Shown here one piece after another: positions 8,011-16,828 of a stretch of 48,127 nt of DNA. The stretch covers positions 1-48,127 of the forward strand of contig JAIKWH010000032.1 of assembly GCA_024684955.1 (NCBI GenBank), written 5' to 3'. A model generated the notes under the pieces. The model was not told where the DNA came from. It ran no database searches and saw nothing but the letters and a program-made list of their open reading frames with translations. Positions within the stretch are counted from its first letter, which is position 1, and the number at the start of each line of letters is the position of its first letter. Origin of the DNA: Pseudobutyrivibrio sp. Its GTDB lineage: Bacteria > Bacillota > Clostridia > Lachnospirales > Lachnospiraceae. A program made the translations under genes and the position numbers.

Positions 8011-8048
8011 AAAGAAAAAATGGCACCATATAGTTTTTATATGGTACC
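8011..8048 (-). terminator. Terminator of the trp operon
   Basis: GGTACCATATA pairs with TATATGGTGCC (one mismatched pair) at 8022-8048. On the minus strand the stem is followed by ATTTTTTCTTTC. It lies 45 bases downstream of the trpA stop. Confidence 0.8.
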
Positions 8049-8093
8049 ACTTAAATAAGTATAATTTATGAACTAAATGATAAAATATTTAAC

Positions 8094-8864
8094 CTAGGAA
8101 ATTGCTGCTTTCATATCAAAAACAAAGTCGTGGACAGGGCCTACGGCCTCCCTTCCATACTGGGCGCACAGTTTTACAATTGCTGAACCTACAATGGCTC
8201 CGTCCGACAGACTGGCCATTTTTTTTGCCTGGTCAGGGGTAGAGATTCCAAAGCCAACAGCGCAAGGAATATCATTAACAGCCTTTACCTTTTTTACCAT
8301 AGCTCCAATGTCAGTGGTAATCTCAGTCCTGGTACCTGTCACACCTAGAGATGACACACAGTATACAAATCCCTTTGCATTTTTTGCAATCATGGCGATC
8401 CTGTCATCAGATGTAGGAGCAATCATGGAAATCAAATCCACCCCATGTCTTGAGGCAACAATATCAAATTCATCCTTTTCCTCAAAAGGTACATCTGGCA
8501 AAATGATTCCATCCACTCCCACCTTTTGACATGTCTCAAAAAATTTTTCCATGCCATAGGACCAAACCACATTGGCGTAGGTCATAAATACGAGAGGAAT
8601 ACTAATGTCATTTCTTAATTCCCTGACAAAATCAAAAATATCATCAGTTGTAATCCCATTTGAAAGGGCCCTTAGATTTCCATCCTGGATGACTGGTCCC
8701 TCTGCTGTTGGGTCAGAGAATGGAATGCCCAGTTCTATTAAATCTGCTCCTGCCTCCACCATTGACCTAACTATTTTGCCTGTGGTCTCCAGGTCAGGAT
8801 CCCCACAAGTAATAAATGGAATAAATGCTTTGCCGTGATCAAAGGCTGATTTTATATTACTCAT
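8094..8864 (-). CDS. trpA: Tryptophan synthase alpha subunit
   Basis: TrpA splits indole-3-glycerol phosphate into indole and glyceraldehyde 3-phosphate and passes indole to TrpB. The 256-residue TIM barrel shows [11 protein letters not shown] at the start, the catalytic glutamate in [16 protein letters not shown], the catalytic aspartate region around FEEKDEFD, and the phosphate-binding GFGIS and GAIVGSAIV motifs. The ATG at 8864 follows GGGAGG at good spacing and overlaps the trpB stop by eight bases (ATGAGTAA), which implies translational coupling. The upstream in-frame extension to 8927 lies inside trpB. It is the last gene of the operon. Confidence 0.96.
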   Translation of the reverse strand: MSNIKSAFDHGKAFIPFITCGDPDLETTGKIVRSMVEAGADLIELGIPFSDPTAEGPVIQDGNLRALSNGITTDDIFDFVRELRNDISIPLVFMTYANVVWSYGMEKFFETCQKVGVDGIILPDVPFEEKDEFDIVASRHGVDLISMIAPTSDDRIAMIAKNAKGFVYCVSSLGVTGTRTEITTDIGAMVKKVKAVNDIPCAVGFGISTPDQAKKMASLSDGAIVGSAIVKLCAQYGREAVGPVHDFVFDMKAAIS

Positions 8865-10041
8865 TGATATCCTCCCCTCTATATCTGGCCATGGCGGCGC
8901 AATCTTTATCCCCACGGCCCGATACATTTACCACAATAATCTTGTCCTTATCCATTGTAGGAGCCAGTTTCATAGCATAGGCCAGGGCGTGAGAACTCTC
9001 GATGGCAGGAATAATTCCCTCTGTCCTAGACATGTATTCAAAGGCATCTACAGCCTCATCATCAGTAATCGCTACATATTTTGCCCTGCCAATATCGTGG
9101 AGATAGGCATGCTCAGGGCCAATGCCTGGGTAATCCAAACCTGCAGAAATGGAGTATACCGGAGCAATCTGTCCATACTCATCCTGGCAAAAATATGACT
9201 TCATGCCGTGGAATATGCCCACCTTTCCTGTGCCGATTGTTGCAGCAGTCTCAAAAGTATCTATCCCCCTGCCTGCTGCCTCGCATCCAATTAGGGCCAC
9301 ATCCTTATCCTCTATAAAATTATAAAAGGCACCCATGGCATTGCTGCCACCACCTACACAGGCTATAACAGCATCAGGTAGTCTACCCTCCGCCTCCAGG
9401 ATTTGTTCCTTGATTTCCTTTGAGATTACAGACTGAAAATCCCTAACAATCTCTGGAAATGGTGCAGGTCCCATGGTGGAACCAACCACATAATGGGTAT
9501 CATCAATTCTCTTGGTCCACTCCCTAAAAGTTTCTGATACAGCATCCTTTAGGGTGGCTGTGCCTGTTTCAACAGGATGCACTGTGGCTCCCAGCAGTTT
9601 CATTCTATAAACATTGAGAGCCTGCCTCTTGCAGTCCTCAGCACCCATGAAAATCTCGCATTCCATGCCCATCATGGCTGCCACTGTGGCTGTAGCAACC
9701 CCATGCTGACCAGCCCCAGTCTCTGCAATCACCCTCTTTTTGCCCATATATTTTGCCAGCAGGACCTGGCCTATGGCGTTGTTTATTTTGTGGGCGCCAG
9801 TGTGATTCAAGTCCTCCCTCTTAAGATAAATCTTTGCACCGCCTAAATCCTCTGTCATTCTCTTTGCATAGTACAAAAGAGATGGGCGGTTGGCATAATT
9901 ATTTAATAGGTCTGACAGTTCTTTATTAAAGGCTGGGTCATCCTTGTATTTCCTGTAGGCCTCCTCCAGTTCAATCATTGCATTCATCAGTGTCTCAGGC
10001 ACATACTGCCCACCGTGAATACCAAATCTTCCCTTTGACAT
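8857..10041 (-). CDS. trpB: Tryptophan synthase beta subunit
   Basis: TrpB joins indole and serine to tryptophan with pyridoxal phosphate. The 394-residue protein opens with [16 protein letters not shown], carries the PLP lysine in [10 protein letters not shown] and the phosphate-binding loop in GGGSNAMG, and has the complete COMM region of a TrpB1-type, TrpA-dependent enzyme. AGGAGG lies four bases before the ATG at 10041, the preferred start. It lies eight bases after the trpC stop and overlaps trpA. In many operons trpF lies between trpC and trpB; here nothing fits in that gap. Confidence 0.97.
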   Translation of the reverse strand: MSKGRFGIHGGQYVPETLMNAMIELEEAYRKYKDDPAFNKELSDLLNNYANRPSLLYYAKRMTEDLGGAKIYLKREDLNHTGAHKINNAIGQVLLAKYMGKKRVIAETGAGQHGVATATVAAMMGMECEIFMGAEDCKRQALNVYRMKLLGATVHPVETGTATLKDAVSETFREWTKRIDDTHYVVGSTMGPAPFPEIVRDFQSVISKEIKEQILEAEGRLPDAVIACVGGGSNAMGAFYNFIEDKDVALIGCEAAGRGIDTFETAATIGTGKVGIFHGMKSYFCQDEYGQIAPVYSISAGLDYPGIGPEHAYLHDIGRAKYVAITDDEAVDAFEYMSRTEGIIPAIESSHALAYAMKLAPTMDKDKIIVVNVSGRGDKDCAAMARYRGEDINE

Positions 10042-10049
10042 ACTTCCTC

Positions 10050-10832
10050 CTAACATATTCCTTTGAGAGAATTTAGCATCAGTTTTTTGTCGTGGCTACG
10101 CATTAATGTCTCCCCTATTAGCAAGGCATCTGCCCCGATTTTTTCAAGACTTGCCACATCCTCCCTATTTCTCACACCGCTCTCGGAAACAAATAGGATA
10201 TCCTCTGGAATCATCTCTCTTAGCCTTGCGCTATTATTTGTATCCACAGAAAAATCCTTGAGATTCCTATTGTTTACCCCGATGATTCTAGCCTTGGCTG
10301 ATATGGCCATATCCACTTCCTTTTGGTCGTGGGCCTCCACCAAAGCCGACATGCCCAGACTATCGCAGATACTAATATAATTAGATATCTCATCCACTGA
10401 TAAAATAGAGCAAATCAAAAGCACTGCCGATGCCCCCAGACATTTGGCCTCATATATCATATAAGGATCAACAGTAAAATCCTTTCTAATGCAAGGAATA
10501 TTTACTACCTCTGTAATTTCTCTCAGGTATTCATCCTTTCCCAAAAACCACTTTGGCTCAGTCAGAACTGAAATTGCATCTGCCCCAGCGGCTTCATAGT
10601 CCCTTGCTATATCAAGATAAGGAAAATCCTCTGCTATTATTCCTTTAGATGGAGATGCTTTTTTGCACTCACATATAAAGGACAATCCAGGCTTTTTTAG
10701 GGCATTTTCAAATTCAAAATTACCCTTAGGCAAGCCATCGGCCCTGTCTTTCAAATCCTGACAAGAAAGAATTTTCTTTGATTCACTAACCCTATACCTA
10801 GCATATTCAGCCAATTGATCTAAGATATTCAT
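10050..10832 (-). CDS. trpC: Indole-3-glycerol phosphate synthase
   Basis: TrpC closes the indole ring of CdRP with release of carbon dioxide. The 260-residue TIM barrel has the catalytic [13 protein letters not shown] loop near residue 50, the IRKDF motif, GVNNRNL, and the phosphate-binding SESGV and LLIGE motifs. It is a single-domain protein: there is no C-terminal PRA isomerase domain as in the enteric TrpCF fusion. The ATG at 10832 follows AGGAG, and the gene starts nine bases after the trpD stop. Confidence 0.96.
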   Translation of the reverse strand: MNILDQLAEYARYRVSESKKILSCQDLKDRADGLPKGNFEFENALKKPGLSFICECKKASPSKGIIAEDFPYLDIARDYEAAGADAISVLTEPKWFLGKDEYLREITEVVNIPCIRKDFTVDPYMIYEAKCLGASAVLLICSILSVDEISNYISICDSLGMSALVEAHDQKEVDMAISAKARIIGVNNRNLKDFSVDTNNSARLREMIPEDILFVSESGVRNREDVASLEKIGADALLIGETLMRSHDKKLMLNSLKGIC

Positions 10833-10841
10833 TCTCTACTC

Positions 10842-11858
10842 CTAGCTGTTGCTTACTTTAATAAAATTCTCCAAAGTCTCTGTGGCCTTGCCGCTGTCAA
10901 TGATTTGGGCAGCCAGTTCCACGCCCTTTTCAAAGGAAGTGGCCTTGTCGTTGATATAAAGAGCAGCTCCTGCATTTAGCAATACTGCATCCCTCATAGG
11001 TCCCTTCTTGCCAGATAAAATATCTCTAGTAATCTGGGCATTCTCCTCTGGAGTGCCTCCCACCAATTCTGACTTATCACAAGTAGTAAAACCAAAATCC
11101 TCCGGTGTGATTGTGTAGGTTTTATACCATCCATCCTTAATCTCACATACCCTAGTAGGGGATGAAAGAGAAATCTCATCTAGTTTGTCCATTCCATATA
11201 CAACCATGCCCCTATTGATTCCAAGGGAAGTAAGTACTTGCGCCAAAGGCTCTACCAGGTATTCATCATATACACCAAGGAGCATTCTCTTAGGAGATGC
11301 AGGATTTGTCAGCGGTCCTAAGATGTTAAACACTGTTCTAAATCCCAGTTCCTTTCTGATGGCACCTACATATTTCATAGATGAGTGATATTCCTGGGCA
11401 AAGAGGAAGCACATACCAACCTCATCTAAGAGTTTTACGCAAAGATCAGGGCTTTGTCTGATGTTTACACCCAGGGCCTCCAGACAATCAGCAGTGCCGC
11501 ACTTTGATGAGGCTGCCCTGTTACCATGCTTTGAAACCTTTACACCACCTGCAGCGGCAACCAGGGCTGATGTGGTAGAAATGTTAAAGGAGCCTGCATT
11601 GTCTCCACCTGTTCCAACGATTTCAAATACATCAAAATCTGTCTCCACCTTTGTGGCATGGTCACGCATGGCCGCAGCACATCCTGCTATCTCGTCTTTT
11701 GTCTCAGCCTTTGCACTCTTTGTGGAAAGGGCTGCAAGAAAGGCAGAATTTTGTGTTGGACTAGTCTGGCCAGACATAATTTCGTTCATTACAGAATAGG
11801 CCTCATCATAGGTAAGGTCCTCTTTATTTACAATTTTTTCTATAGCTTCTTTAATCAT
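10842..11858 (-). CDS. trpD: Anthranilate phosphoribosyltransferase
   Basis: TrpD transfers phosphoribose from PRPP to anthranilate. The 338-residue protein has the helical N-terminal domain of the family ([17 protein letters not shown]) and the PRPP-binding [13 protein letters not shown] glycine loop near residue 79, followed by [20 protein letters not shown] lies seven bases before the ATG at 11858, so the extended frame to 11879 is not used. It is a free-standing gene, not fused to trpG. A gap of about 200 bases separates it from trpG, unlike the tight spacing elsewhere in the operon. Confidence 0.96.
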   Translation of the reverse strand: MIKEAIEKIVNKEDLTYDEAYSVMNEIMSGQTSPTQNSAFLAALSTKSAKAETKDEIAGCAAAMRDHATKVETDFDVFEIVGTGGDNAGSFNISTTSALVAAAGGVKVSKHGNRAASSKCGTADCLEALGVNIRQSPDLCVKLLDEVGMCFLFAQEYHSSMKYVGAIRKELGFRTVFNILGPLTNPASPKRMLLGVYDEYLVEPLAQVLTSLGINRGMVVYGMDKLDEISLSSPTRVCEIKDGWYKTYTITPEDFGFTTCDKSELVGGTPEENAQITRDILSGKKGPMRDAVLLNAGAALYINDKATSFEKGVELAAQIIDSGKATETLENFIKVSNS

Positions 11859-12057
11859 GGTTTTTCTCCTATCAAACAAAATAATTACAATAGTATTCTA
11901 GTAATTGCACCATATATTCACTTTTAGACTTTTATTTTTTCTCTTTACAAAACCCAGTTAGGATTCCTATTTAAAGAGAATATGTTTTTAATTAATAATG
12001 GAAAAATCTTAATGAAATTGATGGCGCTTTTTAAAAGCAGCAGAAGTTAAAACACCC
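11859..12057. other. Gap inside the trp operon between trpG and trpD
   Basis: The 199 bases are AT-rich and have no plausible gene. There is no convincing terminator, T-box, or promoter with both boxes. A perfect 14-base palindrome GCTTTTTAAAAAGC (12030-12043) and a TAGGA/TCCTA inverted pair around 11958-11968 are the only structures seen. It may be a decayed gene or a processing or regulatory spacer. Confidence 0.4.
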
Positions 12058-12654
12058 CTACTGCACCTGCCATCGTCTATCGCCCTGAGAAATGTTTAAG
12101 AAATTTTTGAGCATAGAAATACCCTCCGGGGTCATAATTGACTCTGGATGGAACTGAAGACCGTATATATCAAATTGTCTGTGAGCAACTGCCATAACTT
12201 CTCCATCGTCTGCCCTTGCTACAACAGAAAGATCCTGAGGCATAGTTTTAGCATCTGCAGCCAGCGAATGGTATCTGGCAACAGGAACATATGCAGGCAA
12301 GCCTTTGAAAATCTCACAATTATTGTCTAGTGTAACCACAGACTGCTTGCCGTGGTAGAGTTTTTTAGCGTAGGTAATACTTGCCCCAAAGGCCTCGCAA
12401 ATGGCCTGGTGACCAAGGCATACTCCTAGAATTGGAATACTACCTCCAAAAGATTTGACCACATCCTCGATAATGCCAGCATCTGCTGGTCTGCCCGGTC
12501 CTGGAGAAATAATAATATGACTAGGATTTAGTTTTTCAATCTCCTTGATAGTCTTTTCATCATTTCTGATGACCATAATGTCCGGATTGATAGTGCCAAT
12601 CAATTGGACTAGATTGTATGAAAAAGAATCGTAATTATCAATGAGTAATATCAT
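12058..12654 (-). CDS. trpG: Anthranilate synthase glutaminase subunit
   Basis: This class I glutamine amidotransferase supplies ammonia to TrpE. The 198-residue protein opens with ILLIDNYDSFSYNLVQ and has the oxyanion strand SPGPGRPADAG, the nucleophile in GVCLGHQAI, and the histidine-glutamate pair in LQFHPESI. The ATG at 12654 overlaps the trpE stop as ATGA, with GGGAGG just upstream, so it is translationally coupled. The longer frame to 12714 lies inside trpE. In some bacteria the same protein also serves PabB; no pabB lies here. Confidence 0.96.
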   Translation of the reverse strand: MILLIDNYDSFSYNLVQLIGTINPDIMVIRNDEKTIKEIEKLNPSHIIISPGPGRPADAGIIEDVVKSFGGSIPILGVCLGHQAICEAFGASITYAKKLYHGKQSVVTLDNNCEIFKGLPAYVPVARYHSLAADAKTMPQDLSVVARADDGEVMAVAHRQFDIYGLQFHPESIMTPEGISMLKNFLNISQGDRRWQVQ

Positions 12655-14126
12655 GACTCTACCTCCCTTGAGGCAAGTAAAGCCTTTGTGCATGCCATAG
12701 CCTTGTTGATACACTCCTGGTATTCGCTTTCAGGAACCGAATCAGCCACAATGCCTGCTCCAGAGCGGACAAATACCTTGTCATTCTTTTTGTAGGCCAG
12801 TCTGATTCCAATACAAGTATCCATATTGCCAGTAAAATCTATATAGCCAATGGCTCCCCCATAGATTCCCCTTTTGTTGTTTTCTAATTCATTAATAATT
12901 TGACAAGCCCTGAGTTTGGGTGCTCCAGAAAGGGTGCCTGCTGGAAGGACAGCGGATATTGCATCAATAGCATCCTTGCCCTCTCTAATTTGTCCCCTCA
13001 CAGTAGAACCAATGTGCATGACATGGCTATAGTACTGAATCTGCATATACTCTTCCACTGCAACAGAGCCAAATTCGCTAATTTTGCCCAGGTCATTTCT
13101 GCCTAGGTCTACTAGCATATTGTGCTCAGCACATTCTTTTTCATCCTTTAAAAGACCTGCTGCCAAAGCCTGGTCCTCCTCCAGGGATTTACCCCTAGGC
13201 CTAGTGCCTGCCAGAGGGAATGTATGTAAAATACCATCCTCCAACTTTACAAGTGTCTCCGGTGACGATCCGGCTACTTCCACATCATCCCCACTAAAAT
13301 AAAACATATAAGGGCTAGGATTTATGGTGCGTAACATCCGGTAGGTATCCAGTAATGAACCCTCCATCTTTGCCTCCAGCCTGTTTGAAAGCACAACCTG
13401 GAAAATGTCTCCCTCATATATATACTTCTTTGCCTTTTCAACCATGGACATATACTGGTCCTTGTTGAAAAGAGCCTTGAAATCGCTGAGCAGTCTGCCA
13501 GAGGAATTCTCGATTTTATCCCCTGTCTTAATCAATCTCTTTATAGAATCCACGTCAGATTTTGCTGCATCATAATTAGACCTAAGGTCCCCCTCAGTAT
13601 CTACATTGACGATAATGAAAATCTTTTGTTTGAGGTTGTCAAAGCAAATAACCTTGTCAAAAAGCATAAGGTCCAGGTCTCTAAACTTTTCCTCATCCTC
13701 TGCATCAAGATTTAACTTGCTCTCAGAATATTTGATAAAGTCGTATCCAAAATATCCTACTAGACCACCAGTAAAAGTAGGCAGTCCCTCTATCTTTGGG
13801 CTCTTGTACTCTGCCAAAAATTTCCTCAGAGAAACAATAGGATTCTCCTTGTAGGTCTTTACATGGCCGGTGTAGGTGTATTTAATAGTCACAAGCCCAT
13901 CTATACAGGTGAAATCCAAAAGTGGGTCAAATCCTAAAAAGGTATAGCGGCCCCATCTGTCCTGGTGCTCCACAGACTCTAGGATATAGCAATACTTGCT
14001 GGCTTTTTTAAGTTTTTTCAAAAGGTTAATTGGTGTAATCTCATCGCTTAATATCTCATCATAAATAGGTACATACCTATAGGATGATGCATATGACTTA
14101 ACCTCTTCAAAAGAGCCCTGATACAT
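12651..14126 (-). CDS. trpE: Anthranilate synthase component I
   Basis: TrpE makes anthranilate from chorismate with ammonia from TrpG; chorismate comes from AroC, encoded nearby at 16825-17922. The 491-residue protein has an N-terminal domain with the tryptophan feedback site ILESVEHQDRWGRY (LLES-type motif near residue 49) and a C-terminal chorismate-binding domain with SSPETLVKL, PLAGTRPRG, ENHMLVDLGRND-type (here AEHNMLVDLGRNDLG) and LPAGTLSGAPK. Feedback inhibition by tryptophan is therefore likely. It is the first gene of the operon, with a strong promoter and a leader of only about 55 bases. Confidence 0.96.
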   Translation of the reverse strand: MYQGSFEEVKSYASSYRYVPIYDEILSDEITPINLLKKLKKASKYCYILESVEHQDRWGRYTFLGFDPLLDFTCIDGLVTIKYTYTGHVKTYKENPIVSLRKFLAEYKSPKIEGLPTFTGGLVGYFGYDFIKYSESKLNLDAEDEEKFRDLDLMLFDKVICFDNLKQKIFIIVNVDTEGDLRSNYDAAKSDVDSIKRLIKTGDKIENSSGRLLSDFKALFNKDQYMSMVEKAKKYIYEGDIFQVVLSNRLEAKMEGSLLDTYRMLRTINPSPYMFYFSGDDVEVAGSSPETLVKLEDGILHTFPLAGTRPRGKSLEEDQALAAGLLKDEKECAEHNMLVDLGRNDLGKISEFGSVAVEEYMQIQYYSHVMHIGSTVRGQIREGKDAIDAISAVLPAGTLSGAPKLRACQIINELENNKRGIYGGAIGYIDFTGNMDTCIGIRLAYKKNDKVFVRSGAGIVADSVPESEYQECINKAMACTKALLASREVES

Positions 14127-14157
14127 TAGCCTTCCCCTTCTTTAGAATTCTTCTTTA

Positions 14158-14177
14158 GCGTATTAAAGTGCTAAATT
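14158..14177. promoter_or_regulatory. Palindrome at the trp transcription start, candidate operator
   Basis: TTAGC and GCTAA form five-base arms around ten AT-rich bases. The element lies about ten bases downstream of the trp -10 box, where a bound repressor would block initiation. A direct repeat of GCTAAATTT occurs here (about 14170) and again upstream of the -35 box (about 14240). No regulator gene is in the window. Confidence 0.35.
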
Positions 14178-14186
14178 TTATATTTT

Positions 14187-14215
14187 ATAATATAGATAGT
14201 TAGGGCCAAAGTCAA
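14187..14215 (-). promoter_or_regulatory. Promoter of the trp operon
   Basis: On the minus strand TTGACT (14215-14210) and TATTAT (14192-14187) have exactly 17-base spacing. Transcription would start near 14180, leaving a leader of about 55 bases before trpE with no T-box motif, terminator or leader peptide. Confidence 0.75.
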
Positions 14216-14372
14216 CACATTTTATTCACAAATTATTGGGCTAAATTTGTCATTGCTGATATATAAAGAAAGGGATAAAAAGATAAATCGTAATTAAAAT
14301 CTTGCCCTGTTGAATTAAAAAGTTCACTTGCCTATAATTAGGTTTGATTTAAACATTTGAGGTAGAGGAATT

Positions 14373-15227
14373 ATGATTAGCAGATATTTTGTGTACTTTA
14401 TTATTTATAGTTTTTTAGGTTGGATTTACGAAACCTGTTACTGCACCATCAAAGAAAAGGCATGGAACAACAGAGGTTTTTTATACGGCCCATGTATCCC
14501 TCTCTATGGCACAGGAGCAACCCTGGCTCAGATTATTTTTGTAGAGAGACCTTTTGGAGAATCCTTGAGCACAAACAACATTAATATATTTTTGGTATGT
14601 GCCATAGGGTCATTTATTTTGGAATACTCCACCTCTTACTTTTTGGAAAAGAGATTTCACGCTAGATGGTGGGACTATTCAAAGATGCCACTTAATATAA
14701 AAGGCAGGGTTTGCCTGATATTTACAGCCTGCTTTGGAATTGCAGGAGTAGTCATTGTAAATTACCTGATTCCACCAATTATGAATTCCATGAATCACAT
14801 ACCAGGTTTTGTCATGGAAATCTTTGCCCTAATATTTATGTTTATCTTTGGAATGGATATGGCCCTGACTGTTTCAGCCCTTACATCTTTTGCAAAAGAC
14901 TTTGAAAGAATCACAGATGAATTTAACGAAAACATGGCTGCTAGAGTAGCCAACATATACGAAGAATTGTCAGATTACAAACTTGCCAGTATAGAAAAAG
15001 CCAACGAGCGAAAGGAAGAGATGCAAAGCAAAAAAGAACTTACTGCAGAAAAGTTGGCAGAAATCAGAGAACAGCTGTCCAGCGAGGCTGTTAAAAACTG
15101 GATTGCCAAAGCCACCGAGACTCAGAGAGGTCAGTTTAGACACATTGCAAAATTCACCCATCCAGTGGAAAATACAAAATCACTTTTGGAAAAGGGTTCC
15201 TCATATCTGAGGAATCACAAAAAATAG
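14373..15227 (+). CDS. CmpB-like integral membrane protein (putative ABC-transporter type IV family)
   Basis: This 284-residue protein opens with the conserved segment YFIIYSFLGWIYETCYCT and continues NRGFLYGPCIPLYGTGA, the signature of the CmpB-like putative ABC-transporter type IV family. About five membrane helices fill residues 1-180, with a WWDYS motif between helices. A basic, helical cytoplasmic tail (about 185-250, rich in Lys and Glu) follows. Function is unknown; the transporter name comes from a remote link and no ATPase gene is nearby. It is a single plus-strand gene divergent from trpE, and it ends at a terminator shared with yajC. Confidence 0.75.
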   Translation: MISRYFVYFIIYSFLGWIYETCYCTIKEKAWNNRGFLYGPCIPLYGTGATLAQIIFVERPFGESLSTNNINIFLVCAIGSFILEYSTSYFLEKRFHARWWDYSKMPLNIKGRVCLIFTACFGIAGVVIVNYLIPPIMNSMNHIPGFVMEIFALIFMFIFGMDMALTVSALTSFAKDFERITDEFNENMAARVANIYEELSDYKLASIEKANERKEEMQSKKELTAEKLAEIREQLSSEAVKNWIAKATETQRGQFRHIAKFTHPVENTKSLLEKGSSYLRNHKK

Positions 15228-15230
15228 AAA

Positions 15231-15261
15231 AGAAAAAAGGATGCCAAATCGGCATCCTTTT
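15231..15261. terminator. Bidirectional terminator between the CmpB-like gene and yajC
   Basis: AAAAGGATGCC and GGCATCCTTTT pair around an AAATC loop. Both strands end in a T-run. It serves the plus-strand gene to the left and the minus-strand yajC operon to the right. Confidence 0.85.
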
Positions 15262-15273
15262 AGTTTGCTTTAA

Positions 15274-15585
15274 TTACTTAGACTTTTTATCTTCAGTCTT
15301 TACCTTTGTAGCATCCTCAGGCTTTTCTACTGCTGTGATAGCTGCCTTTTGCATAGGAATGCGGCAGTTTTTATTGCTACCAAACTCAACGATTACTGTA
15401 TCATCCTGGATATCAATAATAACACCATAAAAACCGCTGGTTGTAAGTACTGTATCACCTACAGCAAGTGCAGCAAACATAGCTGTTTTTTGCTTCTGCT
15501 CCTTCTGCTGTGGACGAATCATGAAAAAGTACATGAATACCACAAGGATAACTATCCACATAATCATAGGTAAAGTTTGTTCCAT
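15274..15585 (-). CDS. yajC: Preprotein translocase accessory subunit YajC
   Basis: YajC is a small single-pass membrane protein associated with the Sec translocon and SecDF. The 103-residue product has one helix (about 5-22) followed by the family motif FFMIRPQQKEQK and a small beta domain with VGDTVLTTSGFYGVI. The last 20 residues are Lys/Glu-rich. The ATG follows AGGAGG. It lies about 110 bases downstream of tgt, the common tgt-yajC arrangement; secD and secF do not follow. Confidence 0.95.
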   Translation of the reverse strand: MEQTLPMIMWIVILVVFMYFFMIRPQQKEQKQKTAMFAALAVGDTVLTTSGFYGVIIDIQDDTVIVEFGSNKNCRIPMQKAAITAVEKPEDATKVKTEDKKSK

Positions 15586-15694
15586 TTTTATATCCTCCTA
15601 ATACTTGACCTCAAAGTCAAACTCACTGAAAACAATTTTACATAAATGCGTAAACTAAGGCAAGCCAAAACAGGTATTTAATAATTTTTTAAGA

Positions 15695-16828
15695 TTATTC
15701 CCCTGCTTCCATAGACTCTAGCATTTCTTTTTTGTATGCTGCAAATCTGCCCTCATCCAGGGCATCTCTTATCTCTTCCATCATATTGTTGTAAAAATAC
15801 AGATTGTGGAGAACACAAAGACGGAGTCCAAGGATTTCTTTTGCCTTTAGCAAGTGTCTTACATAAGCCCTAGAGTATGTGCGACATGTAGGACAATTAC
15901 ATCCCTCCTCAATAGGCCTCATATCTTTTTCAAATTTTTGGTTGAAAAGATTTAATTTGCCATGCTTGGTATATACATGACCATGTCTACCATTTCGGCT
16001 AGGATATACACAGTCAAAAAAGTCTACACCCCTGTCCACTGCCTCCAAAATATTGGCAGGTGTACCAACACCCATCAGGTAGGTAGGCTTGTTTTGTGGC
16101 AGGTAAGGCACCACATGATCTAAAACATCATACATCTGCTCATGACTCTCACCTACTGCAAGACCGCCAACAGCATATCCTGGCAAATCAAGTTCTGAAA
16201 TAATCTTGGCATGCTCAATTCTAATGTCATTAAAAATAGCACCCTGATTAATACCAAACAACAACTGGTTTTTATTGACAGTGTCAGGCAGAGAATTAAG
16301 TCTTGCCATCTCCTCCTTGCACCTGTAAAGCCAACGGGTTGTTCTGGCAACTGAATCCTCCACATATTTTCTCTCAGCTAGTGCTGGAGGACACTCATCA
16401 AAAGCCATGGCGATTGTGGAGCCTAGGTTTGATTGTATCTGCATAGACTCCTCTGGTCCCATAAAAATCTTGTGGCCATCTATGTGGGAATTGAAGGTAA
16501 CTCCCTCCTCCTTAATCTTTCTCATGCCAGCCAGAGAAAATACCTGGAATCCGCCAGAGTCAGTAAGAATTGGCTTGTCCCAAACCATAAACTTGTGCAA
16601 GCCACCTAACTCTTTTATCAGTTTATCCCCAGTGCGGACATGGAGGTGATAGGTGTTAGAAAGTTGGACCTGGGTCTTTATCTGACGCAGGTCATCAGTG
16701 GAAACACCACCTTTGATAGCCGCAACTGTACCAACATTCATAAAGACTGGGGTCTCTATAGTGCCATGAACCGTATGAAATCTACCCCTTTTGGCCCTGC
16801 CCTCAGTTTTTAATAACTCGTATTTCAC
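15695..16828 (-). CDS. tgt: tRNA-guanine transglycosylase
   Basis: Tgt exchanges guanine 34 of GUN-anticodon tRNAs for preQ1 or queuine. The 377-residue TIM barrel has the base-binding motif LTDSGGFQVFSLA, the catalytic aspartate in FDCVYPSRNGRHGH, and the zinc site CNCPTCRTYSRAYVRHL near the C-terminus. The start is a GTG at 16828 that overlaps the aroC stop (GTGA), with AAGGAG upstream. Queuosine biosynthesis genes are not in the window, so it must salvage or import the base or rely on genes elsewhere. Confidence 0.97.
   Translation of the reverse strand: MKYELLKTEGRAKRGRFHTVHGTIETPVFMNVGTVAAIKGGVSTDDLRQIKTQVQLSNTYHLHVRTGDKLIKELGGLHKFMVWDKPILTDSGGFQVFSLAGMRKIKEEGVTFNSHIDGHKIFMGPEESMQIQSNLGSTIAMAFDECPPALAERKYVEDSVARTTRWLYRCKEEMARLNSLPDTVNKNQLLFGINQGAIFNDIRIEHAKIISELDLPGYAVGGLAVGESHEQMYDVLDHVVPYLPQNKPTYLMGVGTPANILEAVDRGVDFFDCVYPSRNGRHGHVYTKHGKLNLFNQKFEKDMRPIEEGCNCPTCRTYSRAYVRHLLKAKEILGLRLCVLHNLYFYNNMMEEIRDALDEGRFAAYKKEMLESMEAGE

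Noticed and set aside
10042-10049. Hidden trpF between trpC and trpB
   Set aside because: Only eight bases separate the two genes and TrpC has no extra domain.
14127-14372. T-box or TRAP-type leader before trpE
   Set aside because: The leader is about 55 bases and has neither the T-box motif nor repeated GAG/TAG triplets.
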